The notes beneath the pieces were generated by a model. It made no database searches. It was not told where the DNA came from and worked only from the letters and a program-made list of their open reading frames with translations. A stretch of 62,000 nt of DNA from Symbiodinium natans. Lineage: Eukaryota; Sar; Dinophyceae; Suessiales; Symbiodiniaceae. A program made the position numbers and the translations under genes. Positions 44,776-55,600 of this stretch are shown one piece after another (position 1 is the first letter of the stretch; every line of letters starts with the position of its first letter). The stretch covers positions 1 to 62,000 of the forward strand of contig CAJNDS010002717.1 of the NCBI GenBank assembly GCA_905221605.1, written 5' to 3'.

Positions 44776-44952
44776 GTTAGCGTTCACTCGCGCTTCGGAC
44801 TCTACCTTTTCTGCCACAGCTCAAGGGCCCTTCGAGAGGTAACAGCAACAGCACAGAAACTGTACAACATGCAAGCTGTCACTGTTCTTGAAACTACACA
44901 TGAAAAGGCACGCACTCAAGCTATACATGCAAGAATCGAGGTGATATTCACA
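44776..44952 (+). repeat. 177-bp direct repeat, copy 1
   Basis: Matches copy 2 (45,408-45,584) over 177 bases with one difference found by eye (AAACTGTAC against AAATTGTAC). Both start GTTAGCGTTCACTCG and end GATATTCACA. Confidence 0.95.
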
Positions 44953-45114
44953 CCCGTCTTACTTATTGATGCGTGCCTGGGGCTCATTCGCTGTTCGGTT
45001 GAGTTCGAGAGTAAACTGTACAGCGTCTATACAGGTGTGCCTCTACCAGACTGATTCCACGGTAATTTCGAGCTCACTATTTCGGACGATCACATCTGTA
45101 CATCTCTGCTCCCG

Positions 45115-45384
45115 TCACTCATTTGTCGTCATCATCTTGACTTCACTCTTGGTGAGCTTGCGATCGGGATCTGATAGTTCTCCGGTCTTGCGATCCGAAG
45201 CCAGCTGCCCGTTGCGGTGCAGCCCCAGACATCTCGCCAGGCGACGCTCTGACGGATGCTTGTGACTACCACTGCTGCTTGCCAAAAAACATTGCCTCGA
45301 TCTTACGATTCGGGGACTTTCTCTTCTCACACTCCTCTCAAATACAACCAGTCCAAAGGCCAGCTGGAAGTACCCCCTGCACAA
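45115..45384 (-). CDS. Unidentified frame between the 177-bp repeats
   Basis: The minus strand reads RLARCLGLHRNGQLASDRKT then GELSDPDRKLTKSEVKMMTT in one open frame lying entirely between the two direct repeats. It is hydrophilic and protein-like. No family recognised; it may be a captured exon or the coding remnant of a mobile element. Confidence 0.3.
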   Translation of the reverse strand: MCRGYFQLAFGLVVFERSVRRESPRIVRSRQCFLASSSGSHKHPSERRLARCLGLHRNGQLASDRKTGELSDPDRKLTKSEVKMMTTNE

Positions 45385-45407
45385 TGAGGGGAGCAGCTCC
45401 GCTACCA

Positions 45408-45584
45408 GTTAGCGTTCACTCGCGCTTCGGACTCTACCTTTTCTGCCACAGCTCAAGGGCCCTTCGAGAGGTAACAGCAACAGCACAGAAATTGTACAAC
45501 ATGCAAGCTGTCACTGTTCTTGAAACTACACATGAAAAGGCACGCACTCAAGCTATACATGCAAGAATCGAGGTGATATTCACA
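45408..45584 (+). repeat. 177-bp direct repeat, copy 2
   Basis: Second copy, 632 bases after the first, leaving 455 bases between them. Flanking sequence differs immediately outside both copies. Confidence 0.95.
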
Positions 45585-46177
45585 GCGGGTAAGACCCCAT
45601 CTCACACCTCATCCCCCCTTTCTTCTTTTTGACGATCCCACCCCCTCTTCTTCCTTACCTTCTTCTCTTCTCAAACAGCTCGCAACCCCATCGGCACGCA
45701 CCCGAAAGCGCACACCGCAGGCAGCGAGTCCAAATTTCTCTGGTCCAAAAGCTAAAGCGAAGTGGGTCTGCACGAACACCAGCTGTACATGGTGGAGTGG
45801 CCCTCGCTGAAAAGCCGAACTTAAATGAGATGCGACTAGATGCAACTCAACACCTACGACGGTCAGCCCTGAAAAGTCAACTGTACATCGAAATACAAAG
45901 ACGTGGGCGACTGCATACGAATAATAGCTCACAAGCACAGAGCATGAGCCGCGTAAAAATGAGCAACCTTCTTCCATACCCTCTTCATCTTTCTCCCTCC
46001 CCCAGTCCTCTTCTTCTTTTCCAGCCGACCTTCTTGTTGATTTGCTCATGCAATATACACTATATACCTTGCCTTGCCTTTTTCCTGGCTTGTCCTCTCC
46101 CCGTTTCTCCCTATCCCATTCCTCTTCGTTTTGTTCCATCAGACCTTCTTGTTGATGTTCACACGCAATTTACATAG

Positions 46178-46266
46178 CACATATGCATATATATATACAT
46201 ATATATATGTAGGCATAGGCATAGGCATAGGAATAGGCATAGGCATAGACATAGATATAGATGCGT
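46178..46266. repeat. (TA)n and (ATAGGC)n microsatellites
   Basis: ATATATATACATATATATATG followed by about eight ATAGGC/ATAGAC hexamers. Confidence 0.9.
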
Positions 46267-46591
46267 AATAAATGTTGATAAATCATATCGGCGCGGTTGT
46301 TCTGCTTATTGGCGTGTCTTCGCTTATTGTGCGGTTGTTCACTGTGCGGTTGTTTTGCTTTTTGAAGTCGCCCTACACGCGTAATGTCACGACAGGCACT
46401 ACGACTGCCATTGGACACGCTCGATCCAGTTGAAGTCCTGACATCTGAGAAAAAACCCACACGGCATGGAACGCGTGTGTCAAAAGGAACTAACTCTCAG
46501 GGAAATAACTGGTGATTGATATGTGATCTGGTGCTGAGCCACCAGGAAAACCAACAGACCAGGATAACCACAGATCCCAACAAATTGACTT

Positions 46592-47116
46592 CTAGAGACA
46601 GAGGTTAACAATCCCAGCCTGACAGTAAACATGACTCCCTTTATGATTGTAAACAAACCCCTGGATGAATGAGGTTGTCATGGGCATCTCACGTATGTCA
46701 CCCCTTGATTGGCTGACCTTGTGCAAAAAAACAATGTGAACCACTCCACAACCTGAGCAGTCGACAAGTCTCACTCTTCCTTCCAGAGCTTTTGACACAG
46801 TTGTCACCTTGCAAGCACCAAGATTGAAGGGTTCATCGAAGCACGGCATCCAGACTCTGTGGAAACATGGCCAGGCTGGCAATGATGTGCGCGAGGAGGA
46901 TTTGGACTCTTGCGCAGCTCCTCGCCAGGAATGTCTCTCTCTCCCTCTCTCTCTCTCTCTCCCATGGGCTTCATGAAGCCTTGGTGTAAAACTTGTGGAC
47001 CCTCGCCGGGAGCCACAGGACCTGAGTAGGACACAGCAGGACACACAGGAACAGCTTGGAGTGGCATCCCTGGGCATCATGCTACCCCAACTTGCCCAGC
47101 CAGCGTATCCAGCCAA
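46592..47116 (-). CDS. Unidentified frame
   Basis: The minus-strand frame includes FNLGACKVTTVSKALEGRVR then LVDCSGCGVVHIVFLHKVSQ. The second piece vaguely resembles a leucine-rich repeat strand but lacks the Asn turn. A (CT)n run at about 46,928-46,962 interrupts it. Low certainty. Confidence 0.2.
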   Translation of the reverse strand: MAGYAGWASWGSMMPRDATPSCSCVSCCVLLRSCGSRRGSTSFTPRLHEAHGRERERGRERHSWRGAAQESKSSSRTSLPAWPCFHRVWMPCFDEPFNLGACKVTTVSKALEGRVRLVDCSGCGVVHIVFLHKVSQSRGDIREMPMTTSFIQGFVYNHKGSHVYCQAGIVNLCL

Positions 47117-47403
47117 GCCTTGTCAGGAGAGGGCAGAGCTGACCTGAAGGTGACCTGAGGGCCTATCTGATCAGCGGCCTCTATTTTTCTCTCCTGGTTG
47201 GCACAGCAAACGCCTCGGTACTTTCAGCATCATGATCCGAACACCTGAATGAATCTACTCGTCTTCGCCGTCATGAGGATGCCACCCTTTCGGCTTTCCC
47301 GCCGCCTCACACGCAACTACATAATCTACATGGTACAAGGAAGCAGTTCGAGGATGCTGCTGGGTTTTTGGTTTCCAGGCACTTCGTGGCTCGTTTGTGG
47401 ATA

Positions 47404-47490
47404 TGCCTCCCAGGCTTCTGCAAGTCGTCGTGCCCCTTTGGCACCGACGGGATTCTCGAGTAGGCGAAGCCTGGAAATGTCAAGATTAGT
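47404..47490 (-). CDS. Leucine-rich-repeat exon
   Basis: Minus strand reads ISRLRLLENPVGAKGARRLA then EAW, the RNI/NLRC-like pattern L-x-x-N-x-I/V-G-x-x-G-A-x-x-L-A. Same repeat class as the exons at 50.0, 51.1, 57.7 and 60.1 kb and may belong to one gene with them. Confidence 0.5.
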
Positions 47491-47575
47491 CAAAAAAATC
47501 TCCTTCCTCACAGGATGCCACGCTTGCAATCTGAGATCTGCGCCAGTCGAGATGGCCACATTGGGGCACTGCCTA

Positions 47576-47618
47576 GAGGGAAGCAGAGGGAAGCAGAGGG
47601 AAGCAGAGGGAAGCCCAG
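47576..47618. repeat. AGAGGGAAGC decamer, four copies
   Basis: Four perfect consecutive copies of a 10-base unit. Confidence 0.9.
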
Positions 47619-48482
47619 CTCTTAGTTCTCCAGGTGATCCAAACGTTTTTGGACACTTTTCGGATTGTTTCAGCCTGCCTCTGCAAGCCTCCCGACGCCC
47701 GGGTCAGCAATGCAGTTCCGGTAGAGGTCAAGCCTTGGAACAACTTGGAACAGTGAAGCCGTGCCTAGACGAACATACCCCTCTGCCGGTAGGCATAAGG
47801 GCCAGGATGGGTAATACCGATTCACGAACGACGATGATCCTGGAGGATGGGTGGGGGCCGGCAGGGGTGGGGATTGGTAGAGGGGTTCGGTGATGCCTGG
47901 AAAATTCTAATCCCAGCACATCACCGTGCCTGAAAGGGGGGGAGGGGGGCTGCTCTTCCATCTGCTCCTCTTAATTACTATAAACCAACCTTCTAAGAAC
48001 CACAACTACTACAGATTCCCCCGGACCAGTGCCTGTTCCTGGCCCATTTGCAACTGCACTGTTTAGAAGCCGAAGGAAGCCAGAAGAATCGAACAGCCAG
48101 AACAATGGAACAAGAAGCCTATATAGTTCACCAAGCAGTTCTCCTTGAATCGCATCACCTGCTTCTTGCCCGCACCAACTCTACCAGAACAAGAGCCAAA
48201 GAGTAGCCAGTACCGTTTCGAGGGGGTCATCCTGAAAGCAAGCCTAGGTTCTTGGAGTGCTGAGCGTATTCGTGATCCAAAGAGTTCTTGGCTTCCCAAA
48301 AATGCGAAAGTTTCGCAGATCCTGAAGCCGAGAACGTGCTGTTGGAGCATGAACAAGCAGAGGATTGTTGAGTGTTATCCACAATATGCAACACACTGTG
48401 CATTAGGAGGATCTCATGGACGTAAGGGTACGCATACTCATCGGCTGAAGCTGCAAAGCCGTCTGTTTGCCTGTGATTGTGC

Positions 48483-48503
48483 GGGTGTGTGTGTGTGTGT
48501 GTA
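48483..48503. repeat. (GT)n microsatellite
   Basis: Uninterrupted GT run. Confidence 0.9.
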
Positions 48504-49054
48504 TTTGGAAGCTCTCGGTTTGGAACATTCCAACAGACAAACACTCTGACATAAATGATCTTCAGAAGATGCAAGGATGAGATCTGCCCACGCTTGTCGT
48601 GTTCTTGCACGTTCATGTCATCAAGTCCACAACTTTATTAAAGAGATTTTGACGAGTGCGAGAACTGCCTTCGGTTTCTGGGAGTCTCTGGCAACAACAG
48701 CCCCTGCCAGCAGACTTACAAACATGCACAAACACGGACCATCAAAGTCCGTGCCTAGCAGCTTACCAATGTGCTGTTAAGACATGTGAGTACCTCTCCA
48801 GCTTCTTGTAGATTCGATGCCCGATGATGCCAAAGCAGCTTCAGAGTCTTAAAGAAAGGGCTCAGCGGGATCTGCCAGTTTCGCACAAAAAAAACCTGCT
48901 GCAATCAGATTCAAATTGCAACTCTGGAGAAGGAAAGAGGCCTAGTAAGAAGGCCCCAATGCAATGCCAGCCCTTTGAGCCCAGGTACTCAGCAAGCTGA
49001 CCGCAGTGTGGCATCGCCTCAGAGAGCTTTTAAGGAGCTCAATCAGAAGAACGG

Positions 49055-49400
49055 AGACTCGGACATATATGTAATAATATATTGTTGGCTTGTACAACAG
49101 CACAGAAAAGAATTGAACAAACCAGACTAGAGTAGAACAGAAATACAGTATACATGCAATACATATAAAAATAAGTATGAATATAAATATAAATAGAAAT
49201 ATGAATATAAATATGAATATAAATATAAATATAAATAAATATATATATGTTTATATGTATATATACATATTTATATTTATTGATGTCATACAAAATCGAA
49301 TCAACAGCACAAGTATAAGGTTGGGAAATAAGTATACTGTATACTCATTTCTACATGTAATGTGATAAAGTATACTACAATATTGTAAATACAGTAAGTG
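49055..49400. repeat. AT-rich tract with (AAATAT)n
   Basis: Imperfect AAATAT/GAATAT hexamers at 49,165-49,240 followed by TA-rich sequence. This is the most AT-rich stretch of the window. Open Asn/Ile-rich frames here are artefacts of composition. Confidence 0.85.
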
Positions 49401-49871
49401 TATTTTTCTCATAAGTATCTTATAGTATCTTGGCAGAGCCGGCCAAAGGCGGATTCACCAAGCACCCCGCAGCAGCTAACTGCGCCGTGCCACCATCGCC
49501 GATTTGATTCTCGCCTCAGATCGGTGCGTACATGGGTTAATGGTTGCACTCTGGCTGGGATACTGAGAGGTGGGCTCAAATCCAGCTTGCAAAGCCGTTC
49601 GCAACGCAGCAAAGCTGATGCTAGCAGCCCTGCACCCCCGTCACCTGTCCAGAGTCACACCAAGTCCATGCAGCTGGACGACACTGGCTTGTGATTTTGG
49701 AACCGCAATTCAATGAGGTCGCGACCGATGCGCCCTCCACCGAGGATTTCGCCGACTTCGTGCCCGCCCAAGCCGAAAGCCTTTCCGGCCATCAACGGTG
49801 CGTGGAGTGAAGGATTCATGGTGAGCTGGTCTGGCTGGGCTCTTGATCTGACGCAGGAACGCCTCATCCAT

Positions 49872-49925
49872 AGTCTAAGAGTCTAAGAGTCCAAGAGGCT
49901 AAGAGTCCAAGAGTCTCAGAGTCTG
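49872..49925. repeat. 8-bp repeat AAGAGTCT, about six copies
   Basis: Units TCTAAGAG, TCCAAGAG, GCTAAGAG and TCTCAGAG in tandem. Confidence 0.85.
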
Positions 49926-49976
49926 GGTGGAAACACGATTACAGAAGGGACACGTGAAGCAGGAGTCACACCATGC

Positions 49977-50061
49977 CTCAAGCTTGCACTTGGGCAGTGC
50001 TGTGGCAAGGCTCAATGCTCCACGATCTCCGACACGATTCCGGGCAAGGTCAAACCTGACA
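49977..50061 (-). CDS. Leucine-rich-repeat exon
   Basis: Minus strand reads VRFDLARNRVGDRGALSLAT then ALPKCK, a classic L-x-x-N-x-I/V-G-D-x-G-A-x-x-L-A repeat. An AG precedes it on the sense strand. Part of a dispersed LRR gene or gene cluster. Confidence 0.6.
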
Positions 50062-50959
50062 GCACGTGCAAGCACGTTCTTGCACCGCCGCTCCTGTGTG
50101 CGAAGGGTGTTGACTATCGCATTATCGCATGCTGTCCTCATCGCCCTGCCTCTGCAGCTTATCACACTTTGGTAAAGCAGCAGCAAAGCGCTCGGCGCCA
50201 ATGTCACTGACCTCGGACATGTCGGGCTGCTGAACGCTGTGTCGAAGTGGGGTTCGGAATGATTAGGAAAGGGATCTGGCTAAACCTGAGAGGTGGATCG
50301 GACTTGACATGTGACATCAGCTCTAGACTCCAGACATTCTGAATAAGTCAGATCCGTTGAGAAGCACAGAAAGCAAAGAGAGGCAGGCAAAAGTCATTTG
50401 GAACCAGTAACCAATGATTCTTGATTTTGCTCTCTGTGCGGCCCGGACAAGTCCTGATGGCAAGGGTTCTGAGATGGATGGAGTTTAGGTCGATGACCGA
50501 GGAACTTGTGGCATGTGCATCTCTTGCTTTGATACGCATCGGCTCTCAAGGCAGGATTCCCCAAGTCCTATGTAAAAGACGCCTCCCGGGACCACTCATC
50601 ATAGGCACCAAGAAGAAAAGTACTCCGATCTCAAACTTGGGCAGGATGTTGTCACAGCAAGAAACAACTCATTTTCAGGAAGCACGAAAGCTGGAACTGT
50701 GTGGGAATCTAAATTTCAATGATGCTTCCATTTTCCACCCATAGCATGGCATAGTGCTGGCGACATCAGCACGCGCAGGCATGTAGAGGGTAACCAGGAC
50801 CAGAGATGTATCAAAGCAAAGCAAAAGGCGCACACCCTAAACACTAACCCCTCACACCTTAAACAAGCCTCATGCTTCCGTGTACAGAACGTTGAGAGCA
50901 CCAGACTAGACCGAACAAAAAAAACAGATTCAACGAGGGCAGATTTGAGAAGCCTCGTT

Positions 50960-51114
50960 TTCGCTCAAGTCCACCAGCTGCAGGTTGCTGCAGCGAGGCA
51001 TGGCAAGCGCCTTGGTTGTGCTTGAGGTGGAGACCGTAGAGCCATGGGAGTCGATTACCTGCACACGATGGCTCCGGACCAACTCTCCAGCACCACCGTC
51101 ACCAATCTCATTCC
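50960..51114 (-). CDS. Leucine-rich-repeat exons (two pieces)
   Basis: Minus strand 51,114-51,071 reads RNEIGDGGAGELVRS after a CTCAG acceptor, and 51,001-50,960 reads RCSNLQLVDLSENEA. Both are parts of the same LRR class. Splicing between them is not resolved. Confidence 0.55.
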
Positions 51115-52050
51115 TGAGCGGACATGGTTGCAGTGGGACACGGCAGGGTTGGGCGTTTTGAGCGCTCCATGTACTGGGCACAGGTCTCTAAAGATACCGT
51201 CCGAGGTCCCCACCCGCGAAGGACGAGCCGCCTCAAACCTGCGACACAAATCTGTGCCTTTCAGATCTTTCAACAACGGTATAAGCATGGCTGCAACTCC
51301 GCATGTTACTAAGTTACTGAGGTACATCCAAGTACCACTACGTACCAGTAAAGGCATGTGACGTGCAGTGTCTAAGCCAGCCCCAGTCCTTTAATCCGCA
51401 AGATGGGTAGAAAATATGATAAGATACAGCTGTTTGCTGAAAGTTGATGCTGCTTGCAAGATTGTAGCAAGAGAGCCGTGGTGACAATGCGAGAAGCTGG
51501 GCTACGCTTCATGGTGCTAAGCACTGCTCTCCCCTTCGGTCTAGGTTCGGCAGGTGACACTGCACAGCGGGATCTACCAAACCAGAAACCATGATCCTGA
51601 AACTCGCCAGCAACTACTGTGTTCTCGCGCATTCTGCAACTCGTTATGGGATTCGCAGAAAGGACTCCCATGGACTTCCCATCCGTCATATGGCAGGCTT
51701 GCCTGCCGCCTCGTCGGCACGAGTTTGCTGTCCAACCCGTACGTTAGACTGGCATATCGTTTCTGTGCTGAAGAAGTGTACGCTGCTTGCACGGTATTGC
51801 CCCTCTTCATCTCTTTTCTATATTCAGCAACTGTGGCTGCAGCACTTGAGACAAATGGACCTGGCCTGTGCGGGGGAGTGCAGTGGCCAGGCCGCAAACA
51901 CCCAGATCTCCAATGAAGTTACCTTAAAGATGTCCCCAGCTTCCAGAATTGAAGCACCGCATGTCAGCTCCAGGGTTTTCAGGGTTTTGGGCTTACAGAG
52001 CTCATAAAGGGGCAGTGAAATGCAGTTTCAATCCAGGTTTCCATAACCAC

Positions 52051-52116
52051 CCTGAGATGGCGGCGGTCCAGATCCAGCGACTGTATGTCTGCCAGGCTGG
52101 GGAGTGCTCCAGCCAG
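52051..52116 (-). CDS. Possible leucine-rich-repeat piece
   Basis: Minus strand reads LAGALPSLADIQSLDLDRRH, with the L-x-x-L-x-L-D spacing of a leucine-rich repeat but without the Asn turn. Confidence 0.3.
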
Positions 52117-52653
52117 GCCTGCAGTGCATCGACATGTGCAAAGATTTTGAGGGAACTTTCTCGGCCACAGACAGATATGAATATGTACATACGAACATGC
52201 ATAAAAATGCACATGCATACCTGTATAAGGGCGGTATGGGTCAGACGTCGCTCCAGTTGCATGCAAGCCCTTTCTTGATCTTTCTTGCCTACAACGTCTT
52301 AGCGAACTGGCCTAATGTACTTTGGCGCCTTCAGACTTGGGAACCAACCCCACACCATCCTGCGGGCAAGCGCTTCTTTTGCGATGCAGTGTTGTTGACG
52401 TAGTGGATTAGACCCAACTTCTTGCATCCCACGATTCCATCGCGGAGCTTCAAGCTAGTGCCTGGGCCGAAGATCGGGGCTGGGCCCAAAAGTGTCGGTG
52501 AAAGCAGGTACACAGGGTGCACAAGAAACGCAAGAGACAAGACTAACACAGAATTCCTGCACTTTCGGCAGCAGCTCAGGAACTGGACACACAAACCGGC
52601 GTCCACGCCCCTGGGCCCATGCAGCGAAACCCAAGCCCCACAGCGTGGGATCC

Positions 52654-55600
52654 TCACTTGGCCTCGATCTTGGAGGCTGCCAGGAAGGCTTCTAGTGTGG
52701 TGATGCCCATGCCCTGAGGAGCACGAGTCTTGTTCAAGTCCTTGCCGGTCATCTTCCCATCCACCATGATCTCCAACTCAATTTTCTCCTGGCCCCACTT
52801 CATGACCTTGTCGATTGTGGGGGTCTCCACGCCCACGATCTCGGCCAAGCCTTTGGCAAAGCAGAGCCCGGTGGGAATGTCCTCGGAGAGGTAGCGGTAC
52901 TTCAGATCTGGCATGAACTTGCCGTCCGCCTCCTTGCACGGATGCTTCAAGCCATCGTAGGCCGCATTCGTGTTCATGCACGCCTTCAGCGAGGAGGTGT
53001 CCTTCATCTGCCCATCATAGCAATCCAGATACCACTGCTTCCTTAGCTGTTCTCGGAACCCGTCAAGAGCAAGAGCAAGAGCTATGATCTATGATGGCCC
53101 CCTGTAAATAGAAGCACCTATAGAAAATCCAAACCTCCGACTCCAAAGCCAAAAAAACTACCTGCCAGGATTTCTCAAAAGCTTCAGGGTGCAGGCATCC
53201 TTCATGTCCAGGTCCTTGCAGACCTCCTCCATCTTGCGGCACACGAGCTGCACCTCATCCGTCATCCCTGTCAGGACTGTCTCCGTGAACTCATCCACGC
53301 CCTGGTAGAAAAGTGGCGCCTCGTCCTGGGACTTGGGGACGTGGGGCTTCTAAAAGGGGCCTAAAGACCAGGAAAGCCCTCTACGGGGTGTCCTTGGGAT
53401 TGCCATCCCAGCTTTCTGGGCTCCAGCGCCCATACATCACCTGAGCTGTGCTTCACAAAAGAATCATGCAGACAAGCCCCTTAAACCCCACTTTAAACCC
53501 CACTTAAACCCCTAGATGAAAGCTTACCCTCAAGCAGACAGCCCAGTGACACCCGGGTGGACGATCATTCCAGGGTTCCGCAGGCTGATGCCGAGGTTGT
53601 TGGGGCTCTCCTGCGCGTTCAGGAGGTGTAGGAGCTTAGCTCAGGAGGGGGGGCCGGGGGCCGGGGGCCGGGGGCCGGGGGGGGGGTTGCAGATGTTGTT
53701 TGGTTTGCACCAGAAAGAGTTGAAGGTTACCCGACACATCTCAGAGGTTAGGAAGCCTAGGGTGGGTGCTTCAAGGCTTTTGGTTTCTACCTCGGCTTTG
53801 GGGCGGCTAGGGCAGTGGGGGAGACTATGGTGTTGGGGCTCAGGGTTTACTGCCCCTAATGAAAGCCCTAACCCTAAACCCTTCCGTAAACTCTGAGCGT
53901 TCAACCCCTAAACCCCCCAAATCTAAGACCCATACCTGAAAATTCCCTCCTACCCCCAAAAAAGGTAAAGCACAACACGACAGGCATCAACAAACTCCAC
54001 GCCAAAAGCCCTTTAACAGCCCAGCGCGAAACACTGAGGCCTTAACCAAACAGCCACACCCTCCCAACAACAACTCCACAAAAAAACAGCCGAAACCCTA
54101 AACCCTATAAGCCCTATAGGCCCTATAAGCCCCATAAGCCCTATAAGCCCTATAAGCCCCCTAAACCCTGAACCCTGAACCCTAAACCCTAAACCCAAAA
54201 CCCTCAAGCCTAAACCCTAAGCCCTATAAGCCTGAACCCTCGTGTGTCTCCTGCACGAAGGGGTTCACTCCAAGCAAGCCCTGAAGCTTGGCCAAGGCCT
54301 TCTTTGCGGAGGTTTAGCGTTTAGGGTTCAGGGTTTAGGGTTTGGGGTTTAGGGTTTAGGGTACTTGCAGGGCTCTTTGGTAGGGTTTGGGGCTTAGGGT
54401 TCAGCATCTCAGGTCCGTGCGGGGTAGAGTTTTTAAATCCAGGCAACACACGACACATCACCAGCCGCCCCAAAGCCCCAACATCATGAGATTCAAAACA
54501 CCCTTGTCCAAATCCAAAACTCTTGGGGGCGAAACCTCTCTCTTTGCATTCGTGAAAGCCAGCGGTCCAAATCCAGAATTAAAAGGACCAAACATCAGAT
54601 TCACACTTTGTCCGCCTCACCGATTACCGTATTTCGTTGGCATCTCCGTGCGGGTCTTCCAAACCCCGATCGAACACGACGTGCTTAACCGGTTGGCCTT
54701 ACTTGCTTAACCGTGCTTGTTTCTGTACATGTTGTCGTCTGTTGTCTATTGGGGTTTGTTTTTGCGGCGTCAATGACATCTGTCTGTTTTCGTTGCTTTT
54801 TGCTTGCCGTCCGCCCTTCGGCGGATCCCTGCTCGACGCGAAGAGGGAGAGAGATGCAGGGGTTGGTTGCGTAGATGTGTTTTGGGATGTATATAGGGCA
54901 GTGGAGGCCGGATTTAGGGGCACAGCTTGGTCGCGCAGATGTGTTTGGGCTGCGGAACGCCGGGTCGGGGTGTTCTAAACATTCTCGGCTGTTTGCGTTG
55001 GAGTATCCATTGAATAAAGCAGAATATGTGCTTTACCACTATTCTGATTTTTGCCGGCGCATGCTCTGTCTCTCAGCAACGTGAAATGGTGAAACGAAAA
55101 CAGCCCCATGGTCTTAAACGTTGTGTTTTGGAGCTCGGCGTTTTGCGGTAAGTCAGCTTTGTGCATGGCGTCACGTCTTCGGTGGACACTACATTGCACA
55201 GTTCTAAAGTCACACAAATCTTCAAATACTGCAACATGTTTGAAATTATTACAGTTAATACAGAAGCAAAGTGAGTCGAAGATTGAGAACCATGGGAAAG
55301 TTTGGCAAGGACCAGCGATGAATAAAATCATCTTGAAGCGTACAGGACCGATGTTGCTCGCGGGATACCTAAGGAAAATCTGACATATGAGGTGCCGAAT
55401 GCCGAAAACAGTTAAATATCAGGCGCCAGAAACAATTAATACAAGAACCAAGACGATTTCTCAAGTCTAAGCTGATCCTGACGGAAGATTGCCAGAAATC
55501 GTCAACATTTATTGCTTTCTTTAAAGCATGCAGCGTGCATCAAAAGTCACGTACATCACGGTGTGAATGTTACTGAAGCAGACGAGTGCACCGGTAAAGT

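Noticed and set aside
49430-49580. tRNA or tRNA-derived SINE (GGCTCAAATCC and a GGTGGCACGGCGCAGTTAG string)
   Set aside because: The A-box-like and B-box-like strings are on opposite strands and do not form one structure.
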